From contig JAPZRF010000014.1 of NCBI GenBank assembly GCA_027531145.1, forward strand, positions 1-64,000: 64,000 bases of DNA, read 5' to 3'. The DNA comes from Brevundimonas sp. (GTDB taxonomy: Bacteria; Pseudomonadota; Alphaproteobacteria; Caulobacterales; Caulobacteraceae). The notes under the pieces are model-generated. The model saw only the letters and a list, made by a program, of their open reading frames with translations. It searched no databases and was not told the origin of the DNA. Below, piece after piece: positions 41,745-49,952 of the stretch. Position numbers and translations under genes: made by a program. How positions within the stretch are numbered: position 1 is the first letter of the stretch; each line of letters starts with the position of its first letter.

Positions 41745-42056
41745 GTGCGGGTCCGCTATAGCGGCGCGGCGCAGGCGGACCTGAAAGCAATCTATCTCTA
41801 CGGCGAGAGCACCTTTGGTCGACGTGCGGCAGAGGCTTACGCCGCCGGCCTCCGCGGAGCTGTGCAACTCATTGCGGACTATCCGCTGGCGGCGCCTCTG
41901 CGGCCGGTTATCGAGCCGCCCGTGCGCGCCCGAGTGTTCCGTGCCCACATCATCCTCTACACCGTCGACGAGACTGGCGTGCTCATCCTGCGCTTCCGTC
42001 ATGCGCAGGAGGACTGGCAGGAGCACATGCCAGAGGCTTCGGAGGACACTCCATGA
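41745..42056 (+). CDS. ParE-like toxin (RelE/ParE superfamily)
   Basis: This is a small toxin of the RelE/ParE fold; ParE members poison DNA gyrase. The N-terminus VRYSGAAQADLKAIYLYGES and the core LIADYPLAAPLRPVIEPPVR then FRAHIILYTVDETGVLILRF match the family, ending with a HAQEDW motif. At 103 residues it has family length. The start is GTG at 41745, two bases after the antitoxin, and the stop overlaps the DUF72 start as ATGA. It is intact as far as can be seen. Confidence 0.9.
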   Translation: MRVRYSGAAQADLKAIYLYGESTFGRRAAEAYAAGLRGAVQLIADYPLAAPLRPVIEPPVRARVFRAHIILYTVDETGVLILRFRHAQEDWQEHMPEASEDTP

Positions 42057-42802
42057 CCCACCCAATCCACATCGGCGTCGGCGGCTGGACCTATGAGCCC
42101 TGGCGCGGGGTGTTCTATCCCGAGGGCCTGACGCAGAAGCGCGAGCTGGAGTTCGCCAGCCGGCGTCTGACCTCGATCGAGATCAACGGTACCTACTATT
42201 CGACCTTCAAGCCCGACAGCTGGTTGAAGTGGCGGGACGAGACGCCTGACGGCTTCGTCTTCTCGGTCAAGGCCAGCCGTTACTGCACCAACCGCAAGGT
42301 GCTGTCGGACATGGGCGAGTCGATGGACCGCTTCCTCGGTCAGGGGCTGACGGCGCTTGGCGACCGGCTGGGGCCGATCAACTGGCAGTTCATGGCCACC
42401 AAGAAGTTCGACCCGGTCGACTTCGACGGTTTCCTGAAGTTGCTGCCGGCCGAGCGCGAGGGCGTGCGGCTGCGCCATGCGCTGGAGGTGCGCCACGGCT
42501 CGTTCGAGACCCCGCATTTCTACGAGTTGGCGGCGAGGTATGGCTGCGCCATCGTCTACGCCGAGGACGACGAGGCCCCGGAGTGGCCGCGCATCGACCA
42601 GCAGACCGCCGACTTCACTTACGCACGGCTGATGTCGAGCCGCGAGGACGAGTCGACCGGGATGAAGACCGACGAGCTCGACGCCGTCGCCGCCCGGACC
42701 CGCGGCTGGGCCGATCGCGGCGAGGTGTTCGCCTATTTCATCGCCGGGGCCAAGGTGCGCAATCCGGCAGCCGCCGAAGCGCTGATCGCGCGGCTGCGGT
42801 AG
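42053..42802 (+). CDS. DUF72 domain protein (YecE-like), 249 aa
   Basis: This is a TIM-barrel-like protein of the DUF72/YecE family, whose biochemical role is unsettled. The N-terminus IGVGGWTYEPWRGVFYPEGL, then ASRRLTSIEINGTYYSTFKP and FVFSVKASRYCTNRK, are diagnostic, with PINWQFMATKKFDPVDFDGF in the middle and ALEVRHGSFETPHF. At 249 residues it has family length. It is translationally coupled to the toxin gene by a 4-bp overlap, which may be chance packing. Confidence 0.88.
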   Translation: MTHPIHIGVGGWTYEPWRGVFYPEGLTQKRELEFASRRLTSIEINGTYYSTFKPDSWLKWRDETPDGFVFSVKASRYCTNRKVLSDMGESMDRFLGQGLTALGDRLGPINWQFMATKKFDPVDFDGFLKLLPAEREGVRLRHALEVRHGSFETPHFYELAARYGCAIVYAEDDEAPEWPRIDQQTADFTYARLMSSREDESTGMKTDELDAVAARTRGWADRGEVFAYFIAGAKVRNPAAAEALIARLR

Positions 42803-42862
42803 TTGTCAAAAGGCCGACAATACCCAGTCGGCCGCGTGGTTTTCCAGGATAGAGACCCGCCC

Positions 42863-43933
42863 ATGCCCATCGCCACCCGCGCCTTCGCCGCCGTCGCCGC
42901 CGACAGGCCGCTGGAACCATACCGCTTCGAACGGCGCGACCCCGGCCCGGACGATGTGGCGATCGAGATCAGGTACTGCGGCGTCTGCCACTCCGATCTC
43001 CACATGGCGAAGAATGACCTCGGCAACGCTCGCTATCCGATCGTACCGGGGCACGAGATCGCGGGGGTGGTGACGGCGGTCGGGGCCAATGTCAGTCGCT
43101 TCAAGGTCGGGGACCGGGTCGGCGTCGGCTGCATGGTCGACAGCTGCCGCGCCTGCGAGCCCTGCCGCGCCGGCGAGGAGCAGTACTGCGTCCCCGGCAT
43201 GACCCAGACCTATGGCTCCCGGGATCCGAAGGGCGGACCAGTGAACCAGCGGATCACCCAGGGTGGCTACTCGGACCGCATCACGGTCGACCAGAACTAT
43301 GTCCTGCTCATCCCCGACGCCCTGCCGCTCGACGCCGCAGCGCCGCTGCTGTGCGCCGGCATCACTACCTTCTCGCCGCTGAAGCACTGGAAGGTCGGGC
43401 CGGGATCGAAGGTGGCCGTGGTCGGCCTCGGCGGCCTCGGCCACATGGCCGTCAAGCTGGCGGTGGCCATGGGCGCCGAGGTGACGGTGCTGTCGACCTC
43501 GGACCGCAAGCGCGCCGACGCCGAACGCATGGGGGCGAAGCACTTCCTGATCAATTCGGACGCCGCGGCCATGCAGGCGGCGGCGGAGAGGTTCAACCTG
43601 ATCATCAACACGGTCTCGGCCACCCACGAGATCGCCAGCCACCTGCAGCTGCTGGCGCGCGACGGGACCATGGTCATGCTGGGCCTGACCACCGAGGGCC
43701 TGCCGGTCTTCGCCCTGCCGCTGCTGTGGCGTCGCCGCAGCGTCGCCGGCTCGCTGATCGGCGGCATCCGCGAGACCCAGGAGATGCTCGACTTCTGCGC
43801 CGAGCACGGCATCACCTGCGAGATCGAGACCATCGCCCCGGACCAGATCAACGACGCCTATGCGCGGCTGGAGAAGTCCGACGTGCGCTACCGCTTCGTC
43901 ATCGACATGGCGCGCATGGCCGCCTTAGGTTGA
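42863..43933 (+). CDS. Zinc-dependent alcohol/aldehyde reductase (cinnamyl-alcohol-dehydrogenase type)
   Basis: This medium-chain dehydrogenase of the CAD/YahK group probably reduces aldehydes with NADPH. The catalytic zinc site GVCHSDLHM (about residues 40-48) and GHEIAGVV (about 64-71) are present, and the structural zinc cysteines lie in the segment DSCRACEPCRAGEEQYC (about 93-109). The nucleotide motif VVGLGGLGHMAVKLA is near 187-201 and INTVSATHE near 248. At 356 residues it has family length. The ATG at 42863 was chosen because the domain starts there. It is followed by the inverted repeat upstream of the membrane/XRE module. Confidence 0.9.
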   Translation: MPIATRAFAAVAADRPLEPYRFERRDPGPDDVAIEIRYCGVCHSDLHMAKNDLGNARYPIVPGHEIAGVVTAVGANVSRFKVGDRVGVGCMVDSCRACEPCRAGEEQYCVPGMTQTYGSRDPKGGPVNQRITQGGYSDRITVDQNYVLLIPDALPLDAAAPLLCAGITTFSPLKHWKVGPGSKVAVVGLGGLGHMAVKLAVAMGAEVTVLSTSDRKRADAERMGAKHFLINSDAAAMQAAAERFNLIINTVSATHEIASHLQLLARDGTMVMLGLTTEGLPVFALPLLWRRRSVAGSLIGGIRETQEMLDFCAEHGITCEIETIAPDQINDAYARLEKSDVRYRFVIDMARMAALG

Positions 43934-43941
43934 GCTCACCT

Positions 43942-44002
43942 GTCATTGTCCCTTGGCAGAATGACAATGACGCTTGACAATTCGGCCAGCGGATCGTAAA
44001 GC
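43942..44002 (+). promoter_or_regulatory. Inverted repeat and sigma70-type promoter upstream of membrane/XRE module 1
   Basis: GTCATTGTC (43942-43950) and its exact complement GACAATGAC (43963-43971) are 12 bp apart. TTGACA (43974-43979) follows at once, with a 17-bp spacer and TAAAGC as a -10 box (43997-44002). A further TTGTCA lies at the start of the gene. The repeated GTCA/TGAC half-sites suggest binding of the XRE protein encoded downstream (inference). Confidence 0.6.
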
Positions 44003-44032
44003 CTCTTTGTCACAACGACCAGGGCGCTTGTC

Positions 44033-44467
44033 ATGTCCACCAAACCGCCGGGCCTGCGGAGTTTCGCCGTGTTCTTCGGCGGCAGCCTGCTCCTCGGCTT
44101 GACTATCGGCCTCGCGGACGTGGTTCTGGACCAAGTCGGCAACCCAGTCTCCCGGCTCGGGATTCTCGCGGCCCTCGTTACAGCCTTCGCCGCAGCGGTG
44201 TGGCTGGGCCTGCGCTGGTGGTCGCGCCTCGATGAGGCCGCGCGCGAGGCTCACAAATGGGCCTGGTACTGGGGCGGCTCGTGCGGCGCAGCGCTGGGCT
44301 TCCTCGCTGTCGCCGCCGCCACTCGCCTTGGACAGATCGCCAGCTCTCCGATGCTGGCCAGCTGGACCCCGGCCGAGGCCTTCTACAACGGTGCCCTTGC
44401 GCTGATCGCGTGCCAGCTGGTCGGCCACGGCATCGCCTGGGCCGTCTGGTGGCTGCAGCGGCGGTGA
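44033..44467 (+). CDS. Four-helix inner-membrane protein, 144 aa
   Basis: Four hydrophobic segments are visible (about residues 10-32, 40-60, 75-95 and 110-138) with a charged cytoplasmic loop RWWSRLDEAAREAHKWAWYW between the second and third. The DEAAREAHKWAW motif with small-residue-rich helices recurs in proteins encoded next to short XRE regulators in alphaproteobacteria, as far as I recall. No enzymatic residue pattern is seen. It is the first gene of a three-gene module: membrane protein, XRE regulator, membrane protein. Confidence 0.7.
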   Translation: MSTKPPGLRSFAVFFGGSLLLGLTIGLADVVLDQVGNPVSRLGILAALVTAFAAAVWLGLRWWSRLDEAAREAHKWAWYWGGSCGAALGFLAVAAATRLGQIASSPMLASWTPAEAFYNGALALIACQLVGHGIAWAVWWLQRR

Positions 44468-44471
44468 TCCC

Positions 44472-44660
44472 ATGAACAATCGCCTCAAGGTCCTGCGCGC
44501 GGAGCTCAACTGGAGCCAGGCCGAGCTGGCCGAACGGCTGGGGGTATCCCGCCAGACCGTCAACGCCCTCGAGACCGGCCGTTACGACCCGTCCCTTCCC
44601 CTCGCCTTCAAGATCGCGCGCGTCTTCGAACAGCCGATCGAGTCGATCTTCTCGGAATAG
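44472..44660 (+). CDS. Short XRE-family transcriptional regulator, 62 aa (module 1)
   Basis: The protein is a bare helix-turn-helix: NWSQAELAERLGVSRQTVNA (residues about 13-32) followed by LETGRYDPSLPLAFKIARVF. It closely resembles the regulator at 56423-56632 (about 41 of 62 positions identical by eye). Proteins of this size ending in EQPIESIF type tails commonly pair with a membrane protein and autoregulate. It starts 4 bp after the upstream membrane gene stop and is followed 10 bp later by another membrane gene. Confidence 0.9.
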   Translation: MNNRLKVLRAELNWSQAELAERLGVSRQTVNALETGRYDPSLPLAFKIARVFEQPIESIFSE

Positions 44661-44670
44661 GAGCGTTCCC

Positions 44671-45252
44671 ATGGTAGCTGACGACGAACGTCCCGTACCC
44701 TTGGCCCGCCGCCTCATGGTCGGCACCCTCCTCACCATCGCCGGTGCCGTCATCGGTGCCGCCGCGGTCCAGTTCACCTTCCTCGGCGACACCAACCTGC
44801 CCGACACGGTGGCCGGGCTGGTGGCGATCGCTCTGCTCGCCATGACCGTGGGCAGCGTTTTCGTCATGGCGCGCCGCCCGGCCTCCGTACCAAGAGGCTG
44901 CGGCGTCCTGCAGATCATCGTCACCGCCCTCGCGGGCGTCATGCTGCTCGCGCCGATCACGCCGCTCGGCCTGGCCCCGGACGTGACGTTCTTCGGCATC
45001 GCCGCCCTGCTCGCGATCCAGACCTTCGCCAACCTCCTGCTCTGGCGCCGCGCCGATGAGCTGCTCCGGCGGATCACCGTGGAGGCCGGTGCCCTGACCT
45101 TCTGGCTCAGCCAGGGCGTCCTGTTCCTCTACGCCGCCGCCGAGCGGCTAGGCCTCACACCCGAGGTCAACGCCTGGAGCCTGATCGGCGTGATGATGGC
45201 TCTCTACATCCTCGCCTCGGGCATTGTCGCAGCCCAACGCGGCCTATCCTGA
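44671..45252 (+). CDS. Six-helix membrane protein, 193 aa (module 1)
   Basis: About six hydrophobic segments are visible. Near residue 125 the segment LLLWRRADELLRRITVEAGA joins two helices. A comparable ADE/SDE-x-x-x-R pattern occurs in the module 2 membrane protein (RLIAESDEFVRILNTKRF), so the two are probably distantly related. No catalytic motif is seen. It is directly downstream of the XRE gene with AGGAG at about ten bases from the ATG at 44671. Role unknown; an anti-regulator or stress sensor is possible. Confidence 0.7.
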   Translation: MVADDERPVPLARRLMVGTLLTIAGAVIGAAAVQFTFLGDTNLPDTVAGLVAIALLAMTVGSVFVMARRPASVPRGCGVLQIIVTALAGVMLLAPITPLGLAPDVTFFGIAALLAIQTFANLLLWRRADELLRRITVEAGALTFWLSQGVLFLYAAAERLGLTPEVNAWSLIGVMMALYILASGIVAAQRGLS

Positions 45253-45287
45253 CCCCTGCCTTCACCCTTCCGGAAAGGAGTTCCCAT

Positions 45288-46229
45288 ATGTCCCTGACCC
45301 AACTGCTCAAGACCGCCGCCCGCAGCGCCGTTGGCGTCGCCGCCGGCCTCGCCCTGACCTTCGTCGCCGTCGACAGCGCCTTCGCCCAGGCCCCCGCCGC
45401 CCCGACCATCACCCCGGCCACCGGCCAGGGCCCGGCGCTGTGGCTGATCGAGGATGCAGACTCGCGCATCTGGCTGTTCGGCACCGTCCATGTGCTGCGC
45501 CCCAACACCCCCTGGGGCACCGCCAAGGTCGAGGCCGCCCTGGCCGAGGCTGACACCCTCATCCTCGAGATCAAGGACCCGAACGACCAGGCCGCCGTCG
45601 CGCCGCTGATCCAGCAGTTCGGCGTTTCTCCGGACCGGCCGCTATCCAGCCTGCTAACGCCCGAGGAACTGGCTGAGTTGAACGCCGCCGCGAGCGCGCT
45701 GGGTGCCAATGCCGCCGCCCTCGATCCGCTGCGGCCGTGGCTCGCCGGCCTGACAATTGCGGTCGCGCCAATAATCGCGGCGGGTTTCGACCCGACGTCG
45801 GGCGTCGACACCGTGCTGCGCGCCCAGGCGCTTGCCGCCGGCAAGCCGGTCGGTGAGCTGGAAGGCGCAGAGGCCCAGGTCCGCATGCTGGCGAGCATGT
45901 CCGAGGAGACCCAGCTGGCCTTCCTGCGCTCGGCCCTGCGCGACTACGAGCGGGCGAGCACCATTCTGGACGAGCTGGTCCAAGCCTGGGCCACCGGTGA
46001 TGTGGAAGCGATCGACAGGATCGGCGTTGAAGAGATGCGCAACCAGTCACAGGAGCTGTATGATCTGATCTTGGCCAATCGCAACCGCGACTGGGCCGAC
46101 CAGATCCAGACGATGCTGGCCGCATCGGGCGACACCTTCATCGCCGTTGGCGCGGCCCACCTCGCCGGGGATGACAGCGTGCAGGAGATCCTGGAGGACC
46201 GCGGCGTCCGCGCTGCCCGCGTCCAGTAA
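45288..46229 (+). CDS. TraB/GumN family protein, secreted
   Basis: This belongs to the TraB/PrgY/GumN superfamily, related to TIKI metalloproteases. A signal peptide (residues about 1-34, ending SAFAQ) precedes the domain. Conserved elements are IWLFGTVHVLRPN (about 62-74), GELEGAEAQVRMLASMS near 190-206, LANRNRDWADQI near 262-273 and FIAVGAAHLAGDDSV near 285-299, which contain the His, Arg/Asn and Glu residues proposed to bind metal. At 313 residues it has family length. It ends at a terminator shared with the convergent gmk gene. Confidence 0.88.
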   Translation: MSLTQLLKTAARSAVGVAAGLALTFVAVDSAFAQAPAAPTITPATGQGPALWLIEDADSRIWLFGTVHVLRPNTPWGTAKVEAALAEADTLILEIKDPNDQAAVAPLIQQFGVSPDRPLSSLLTPEELAELNAAASALGANAAALDPLRPWLAGLTIAVAPIIAAGFDPTSGVDTVLRAQALAAGKPVGELEGAEAQVRMLASMSEETQLAFLRSALRDYERASTILDELVQAWATGDVEAIDRIGVEEMRNQSQELYDLILANRNRDWADQIQTMLAASGDTFIAVGAAHLAGDDSVQEILEDRGVRAARVQ

Positions 46230-46253
46230 ACCGGCCTGGCCTGAAACGTCGAA

Positions 46254-46281
46254 GGGCCCGACCTGCCGGTCGGGTCCTTTT
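46254..46281. terminator. Rho-independent terminator after GumN-like gene
   Basis: A 10-bp stem (GGGCCCGACC with GGTCGGGTCC, one G-T pair) with loop TGCC is followed by TTTT. It lies between the GumN-like gene and the convergent gmk gene. Confidence 0.82.
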
Positions 46282-46285
46282 CGCG

Positions 46286-46927
46286 TCAAACGACCTCGTG
46301 CAGCAGCGCCTGGCGGTAGCCGTCGACCCACAGGTTCCGGAACCGGCGGCTACGCTCCGCGTGATAGATGTGCGCCAGCTCGGCATAGGAACGGTCGAAG
46401 TCTTCGTTGACGAAGACGTAGTCGAACTCGTCCGCGTGCTCGATCTCGCCCTTGGCGTTGTCGATGCGCTGCTCGATCACCTCGGCAGTGTCCTGAGAGC
46501 GGGTGATCAGGCGGCGCTTCAACTCGGCCAGGCTGGGCGGCAGGATGAACACCCGCACGGCGTCTTCCGGGCATTTGCGGGCGACCTCCCTGGCCCCCTG
46601 CCAGTCGATATCGAACAGCACATCGCGGCCCTCGGCGAGGGCCCGCTCGATCGGCGCGCGCGGCGAGCCGTAGAGATTGCCGTGCACATCGGCCCACTCA
46701 AGGAAGGCATCCTCGCCGATCAGTCGTTGGAACAGGGCGCGGTCGACGAAATGATAGTCGCGACCGTCCACCTCGCCGGGGCGGATGCCGCGGGTGGTCA
46801 TGGAGATCGACAACTCCAGCCCACCATGGTCCGCCATCAGCCGCCGGCACAGGGACGTCTTCCCCGCTCCCGAGGGGCTGGCGACAATCAGGAGGACGCC
46901 CCGGCGGGGCCTGCGTTCGTTGGACAT
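46286..46927 (-). CDS. gmk: Guanylate kinase
   Basis: It phosphorylates GMP to GDP. The P-loop ASPSGAGKTSL is at residues 16-26, followed by SISMTTRGIRPGEVDGRDYH (the GMP-binding segment) and DVLFDIDWQGAREV. At 213 residues it has family length. The ATG at 46927 was chosen because family similarity begins there. It is the last gene of fabG-acpP-fabF-mltG-gmk on the minus strand; the mltG stop is 34 bp upstream. Confidence 0.96.
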   Translation of the reverse strand: MSNERRPRRGVLLIVASPSGAGKTSLCRRLMADHGGLELSISMTTRGIRPGEVDGRDYHFVDRALFQRLIGEDAFLEWADVHGNLYGSPRAPIERALAEGRDVLFDIDWQGAREVARKCPEDAVRVFILPPSLAELKRRLITRSQDTAEVIEQRIDNAKGEIEHADEFDYVFVNEDFDRSYAELAHIYHAERSRRFRNLWVDGYRQALLHEVV

Positions 46928-46961
46928 GAAGACGCGGACTCGCGGGTCGGAGGAACAGGGA

Positions 46962-48098
46962 TCAGGGCTGGGCGGGGCGTAGCGCGGCACCGCCCTCGGG
47001 CTCAAGCGTAATGACGGCCTCACCGGCCGGGAGGGCAGCGCCCTCCGCAGTCCCGGCCTCGCCCGGCGGCGCGGCCTCTCCGCGCTCGAGGGCCCGCCAG
47101 CGGGCCACATTGCGAAGGTGCTCGTCATAGGTTCGGGCGAAGGCGTGGCCCCCGCTGCCGTCCGCAACGAAGAAGAGCTCGTCCGTGACCGGGGGGTTCA
47201 GCACCGCGCGAAGCGCATCCCGCCCGGGGTTGGCGATCGGGGTCGGCGGCAGGCCGTCGATGACATAGGTGTTCCAGGGCGTTGGCGCGCGCAGCTCGGA
47301 CAGGCGAATGCCGCGGCCCAGCGGACGGCCCTGGGTGATGCCGTAGACGATGGTCGGGTCGCTTTCGAGCCGCATGCTTTGACGCAGCCGGTTGGTGAAG
47401 ACGGCAGCCACGCGGGGCCGTTCAGCGGCGAGCCCGGTCTCCTTCTCGACGATCGAGGCGAGGATCACCGCCTCCTCCGGCGTGCGGACCGGCAGATTAC
47501 CGGCGCGCTGGGTCCACAGGCGGGCGAGGTTCTCGTCGGCCGCCAGCTGCATGCGTCGGATCACCGACTGGCGGGTTTCGCCGCGGCTGATCTCGTAGGT
47601 CTCGGGCCACAGGGAGCCCTCGGCCGGGACCGCCGGCACCTCGCCGCTCAGCAGCTCCTCGGCCATCAGGATGTCGATAGCCTGGGCCGAGGACCAACCC
47701 TCGGGCAGGGTGACGAAATGACGGACGACGCGGCCCTCGGTCAGGGTACGGATGACCGTCGACAGCGAGGCGCGCGAGGGGATCTCATACTCCCCGGCCC
47801 GCAGCCGGCGGTCGGCGCCCGTCAGGCTGACGGCCGCCTTGAACATGTCGGTCGAGCGGATCACGCCGGCACGACGCAGCGAGGCACCGATGGCGTCGAC
47901 ATTGGAGCCGGACGCCAGGGTGACGATCGTTGTCTCGCCCTGGCGAGCACCCGGGCCGGGACCATAGTAGACGCTCCAGGCCCAGATCAGGCCGGCGATC
48001 AGAAACAGGCTGACGGTCGCGGAAGCCGCCAGCAGCCCGGCGAACAGCCCGGGACGGCGCTGGGCCGCCTGCTGCGCCCGTCCCCTCCAGGACGCCAC
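46962..48098 (-). CDS. mltG: Endolytic murein transglycosylase MltG
   Basis: This inner-membrane lytic transglycosylase cuts nascent glycan strands and sets their length. A membrane anchor lies at about residues 20-45. The YceG domain follows, with LPEGWSSAQAIDIL, LWPETYEI, ILASIVEKETGLAAERPRVA containing the catalytic glutamate (about 215-235) and RLESDPTIVYGIT, ending with AFARTYDEHLRNVARW. The C-terminal 45 residues are Ala/Glu/Pro-rich. The start is GTG at 48098, one base after the fabF stop, so it is translationally coupled. At 378 residues the length is normal. Confidence 0.94.
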   Translation of the reverse strand: MASWRGRAQQAAQRRPGLFAGLLAASATVSLFLIAGLIWAWSVYYGPGPGARQGETTIVTLASGSNVDAIGASLRRAGVIRSTDMFKAAVSLTGADRRLRAGEYEIPSRASLSTVIRTLTEGRVVRHFVTLPEGWSSAQAIDILMAEELLSGEVPAVPAEGSLWPETYEISRGETRQSVIRRMQLAADENLARLWTQRAGNLPVRTPEEAVILASIVEKETGLAAERPRVAAVFTNRLRQSMRLESDPTIVYGITQGRPLGRGIRLSELRAPTPWNTYVIDGLPPTPIANPGRDALRAVLNPPVTDELFFVADGSGGHAFARTYDEHLRNVARWRALERGEAAPPGEAGTAEGAALPAGEAVITLEPEGGAALRPAQP

Positions 48099-48099
48099 C

Positions 48100-49380
48100 T
48101 CAGCCCACCTTCCGGAAGATCACGGCGGCATTGGTGCCGCCGAAGCCGAAGCTGTTGGACATGGCCACGTCGATCTTGCGCGGCCGCGCCGTGTGCGGGA
48201 TCAGGTCCATCGGCGTCTCGTGCTCTGGATCGTCCAGGTTGATCGTGGGCGGCGCGATCTGGTCGCGGATCGCGAGGATTGAGAAGATACACTCTATGGC
48301 CCCGGCGGCCCCCAGCAGGTGGCCCGTCATCGATTTGGTCGAGGACATGGACAGGTTGGCGGCATGGTCGCCCGCGAGACGCTCCACCGCCTTCGCCTCG
48401 ATCCAGTCGGCCATGGTCGAGGTGCCATGGGCGTTGACGTAGTCCAGGTCCGACGGCTGCAGGCCGGCGCGCTTCAGGGCCGCCACCATGGCGCGGTAGC
48501 CGCCCTCCCCGTCCTCGGACGGCGCGGTGATGTGCCAGGCGTCGCCCGAGAGGCCGTAGCCCGCCACCTCGGCGTAGATGGTCGCGCCGCGGGCCACGGC
48601 GTGCTCGTACGCCTCCAGCACCACCACCCCGGCACCCTCGCCCATGACGAAACCGTCGTGGCGGCGATCATACGGCCGGCTGGCCTGCTCCGGCGTGTCG
48701 TTGAAGCTGGTGCACAAGGCCCGGCAGGCGAGGAAACCCGCGATGCCGATCGGCACGATGGAGCTCTCGGCCCCGCCCGCCACCATGACGTCGGCGTCGC
48801 CCAGCGCGATCAGCCGGGCCGCGTCGCCGATGGCGTGGGCCCCGGTGGCGCAGGCGGTGACGACCGAGTGGTTCGGGCCCTTCAGGCCATGCCGGATCGA
48901 TATCTGACCCGAGGCCAGGTTGATCAGGGCCGACGGGATGAAGAACGGGCTGACGCGGCGGACGCCCTGTTCCTTCAGGACGATGGCCGTGTCGGCGATG
49001 GGGCCGAGCCCGCCGATGCCGGAGCCGACCATGACCCCGGTGCGCTCCTTGTCTTCGTCGCTCTCGGGCTTCCAGCCGGCGTCGGCTAGGGCCTCGTCGG
49101 CGGCGGCGATGGCGAACAGGATGAAGTCGTCGACCCGCTTGCGCTCCTTGGCCGACATGATCTGGTCGGGATCGAAGACGCCAGCCACGCCGGGAGCCCC
49201 GCCGCCGCGGCCATCCACGCTCGGGACCTCGCCGGCGATGGTGCAGCCATAGCCCTCGGTGTCGAACAGGGTGATCGACCGGATGCCCGAGCGACCCTCC
49301 AGGATCCCCTTCCAGCTGTGCTCAACCCCGTGGCCGAGCGGCGTGATCAGCCCGAGGCCCGTGACGACGACGCGGCGCAT
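48100..49380 (-). CDS. fabF: Beta-ketoacyl-ACP synthase II
   Basis: This condensing enzyme elongates fatty acids. The active-site cysteine lies in VTACATGAHA (C177), and the two histidines are in YVNAHGTSTM and SMTGHLLGAAGA. The C-terminal MSNSFGFGGTNAAVIF motif is intact. At 426 residues it has family length. It lies about 110 bp downstream of acpP on the same strand, in the usual acpP-fabF-mltG order. Confidence 0.97.
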   Translation of the reverse strand: MRRVVVTGLGLITPLGHGVEHSWKGILEGRSGIRSITLFDTEGYGCTIAGEVPSVDGRGGGAPGVAGVFDPDQIMSAKERKRVDDFILFAIAAADEALADAGWKPESDEDKERTGVMVGSGIGGLGPIADTAIVLKEQGVRRVSPFFIPSALINLASGQISIRHGLKGPNHSVVTACATGAHAIGDAARLIALGDADVMVAGGAESSIVPIGIAGFLACRALCTSFNDTPEQASRPYDRRHDGFVMGEGAGVVVLEAYEHAVARGATIYAEVAGYGLSGDAWHITAPSEDGEGGYRAMVAALKRAGLQPSDLDYVNAHGTSTMADWIEAKAVERLAGDHAANLSMSSTKSMTGHLLGAAGAIECIFSILAIRDQIAPPTINLDDPEHETPMDLIPHTARPRKIDVAMSNSFGFGGTNAAVIFRKVG

Positions 49381-49492
49381 GCCCCGCTCCTTCGAATCTT
49401 CAGCTTGGTCAGCCCTGAATCATTAATGGCCGCCCGCGTCGCCCGCTAGGGCGCGCCGGGCGGCCACGAATGCCGTGCGAAAAGGACGGGCC

Positions 49493-49732
49493 TCAGCCCG
49501 CGGTCTTCTCGTTGATGAACTTCACCGCATCACCGACGGTCTGGATGTGCTCCGCGGCGTCGTCCGGGATCTCGATGTCGAACTCTTCCTCAAAGGCCAT
49601 CACCAGCTCGACGTTGTCGAGCGAGTCGGCACCGAGGTCGTCGATGAAGCTGGCCTTCTCGGTCACCTTGTCCGGATCGGCGTCCAGGTGTTCGATGACG
49701 ATCTTGCGGACGCGTTCAAGCGTGTCGGACAT
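49493..49732 (-). CDS. acpP: Acyl carrier protein
   Basis: This small acidic four-helix carrier holds fatty-acyl chains on a phosphopantetheine arm attached to S37 in [12 protein letters not shown]. At 79 residues the length and the [21 protein letters not shown]-terminus are typical. The ATG at 49732 is fixed by family length; an upstream in-frame start would add an atypical Arg-rich stretch. fabF follows. Confidence 0.98.
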   Translation of the reverse strand: MSDTLERVRKIVIEHLDADPDKVTEKASFIDDLGADSLDNVELVMAFEEEFDIEIPDDAAEHIQTVGDAVKFINEKTAG

Positions 49733-49918
49733 GTCTCTGCCTTCAGTTTGCGCCCGGGAGCGCTTCGTTGGTCTTGTGCCTGCCGTCTCACGTCGGAACG
49801 ATGGAGGCAAGCCCCCGGAGCCTCCGCGCCGGGACGCCTGCGGGCTTTACCACAGGCAAAGCGGCGGGAAATAGTCTGTTGCAGGGTGTGATCGGGGCAG
49901 GACCAGCCCTCTCCTCCC

Positions 49919-49939
49919 CCTCCCCACGATGTGGGGAGG
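49919..49939. repeat. Perfect C-rich hairpin between fabG and acpP
   Basis: CCTCCCCAC and GTGGGGAGG form a perfect 9-bp stem around GAT, a few bases beyond the fabG stop on the minus strand. It resembles the closing hairpins of the large palindromic repeats in this window. There is no T-run, so it may attenuate rather than terminate. Confidence 0.5.
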
Positions 49940-49952
49940 AAAGCCCCCGGCA

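Noticed and set aside
43942-43971. Terminator for the alcohol dehydrogenase gene
   Set aside because: The stem has a 12-bp spacer, is not GC-rich and has no T-run; the adjoining TTGACA makes an operator more likely.
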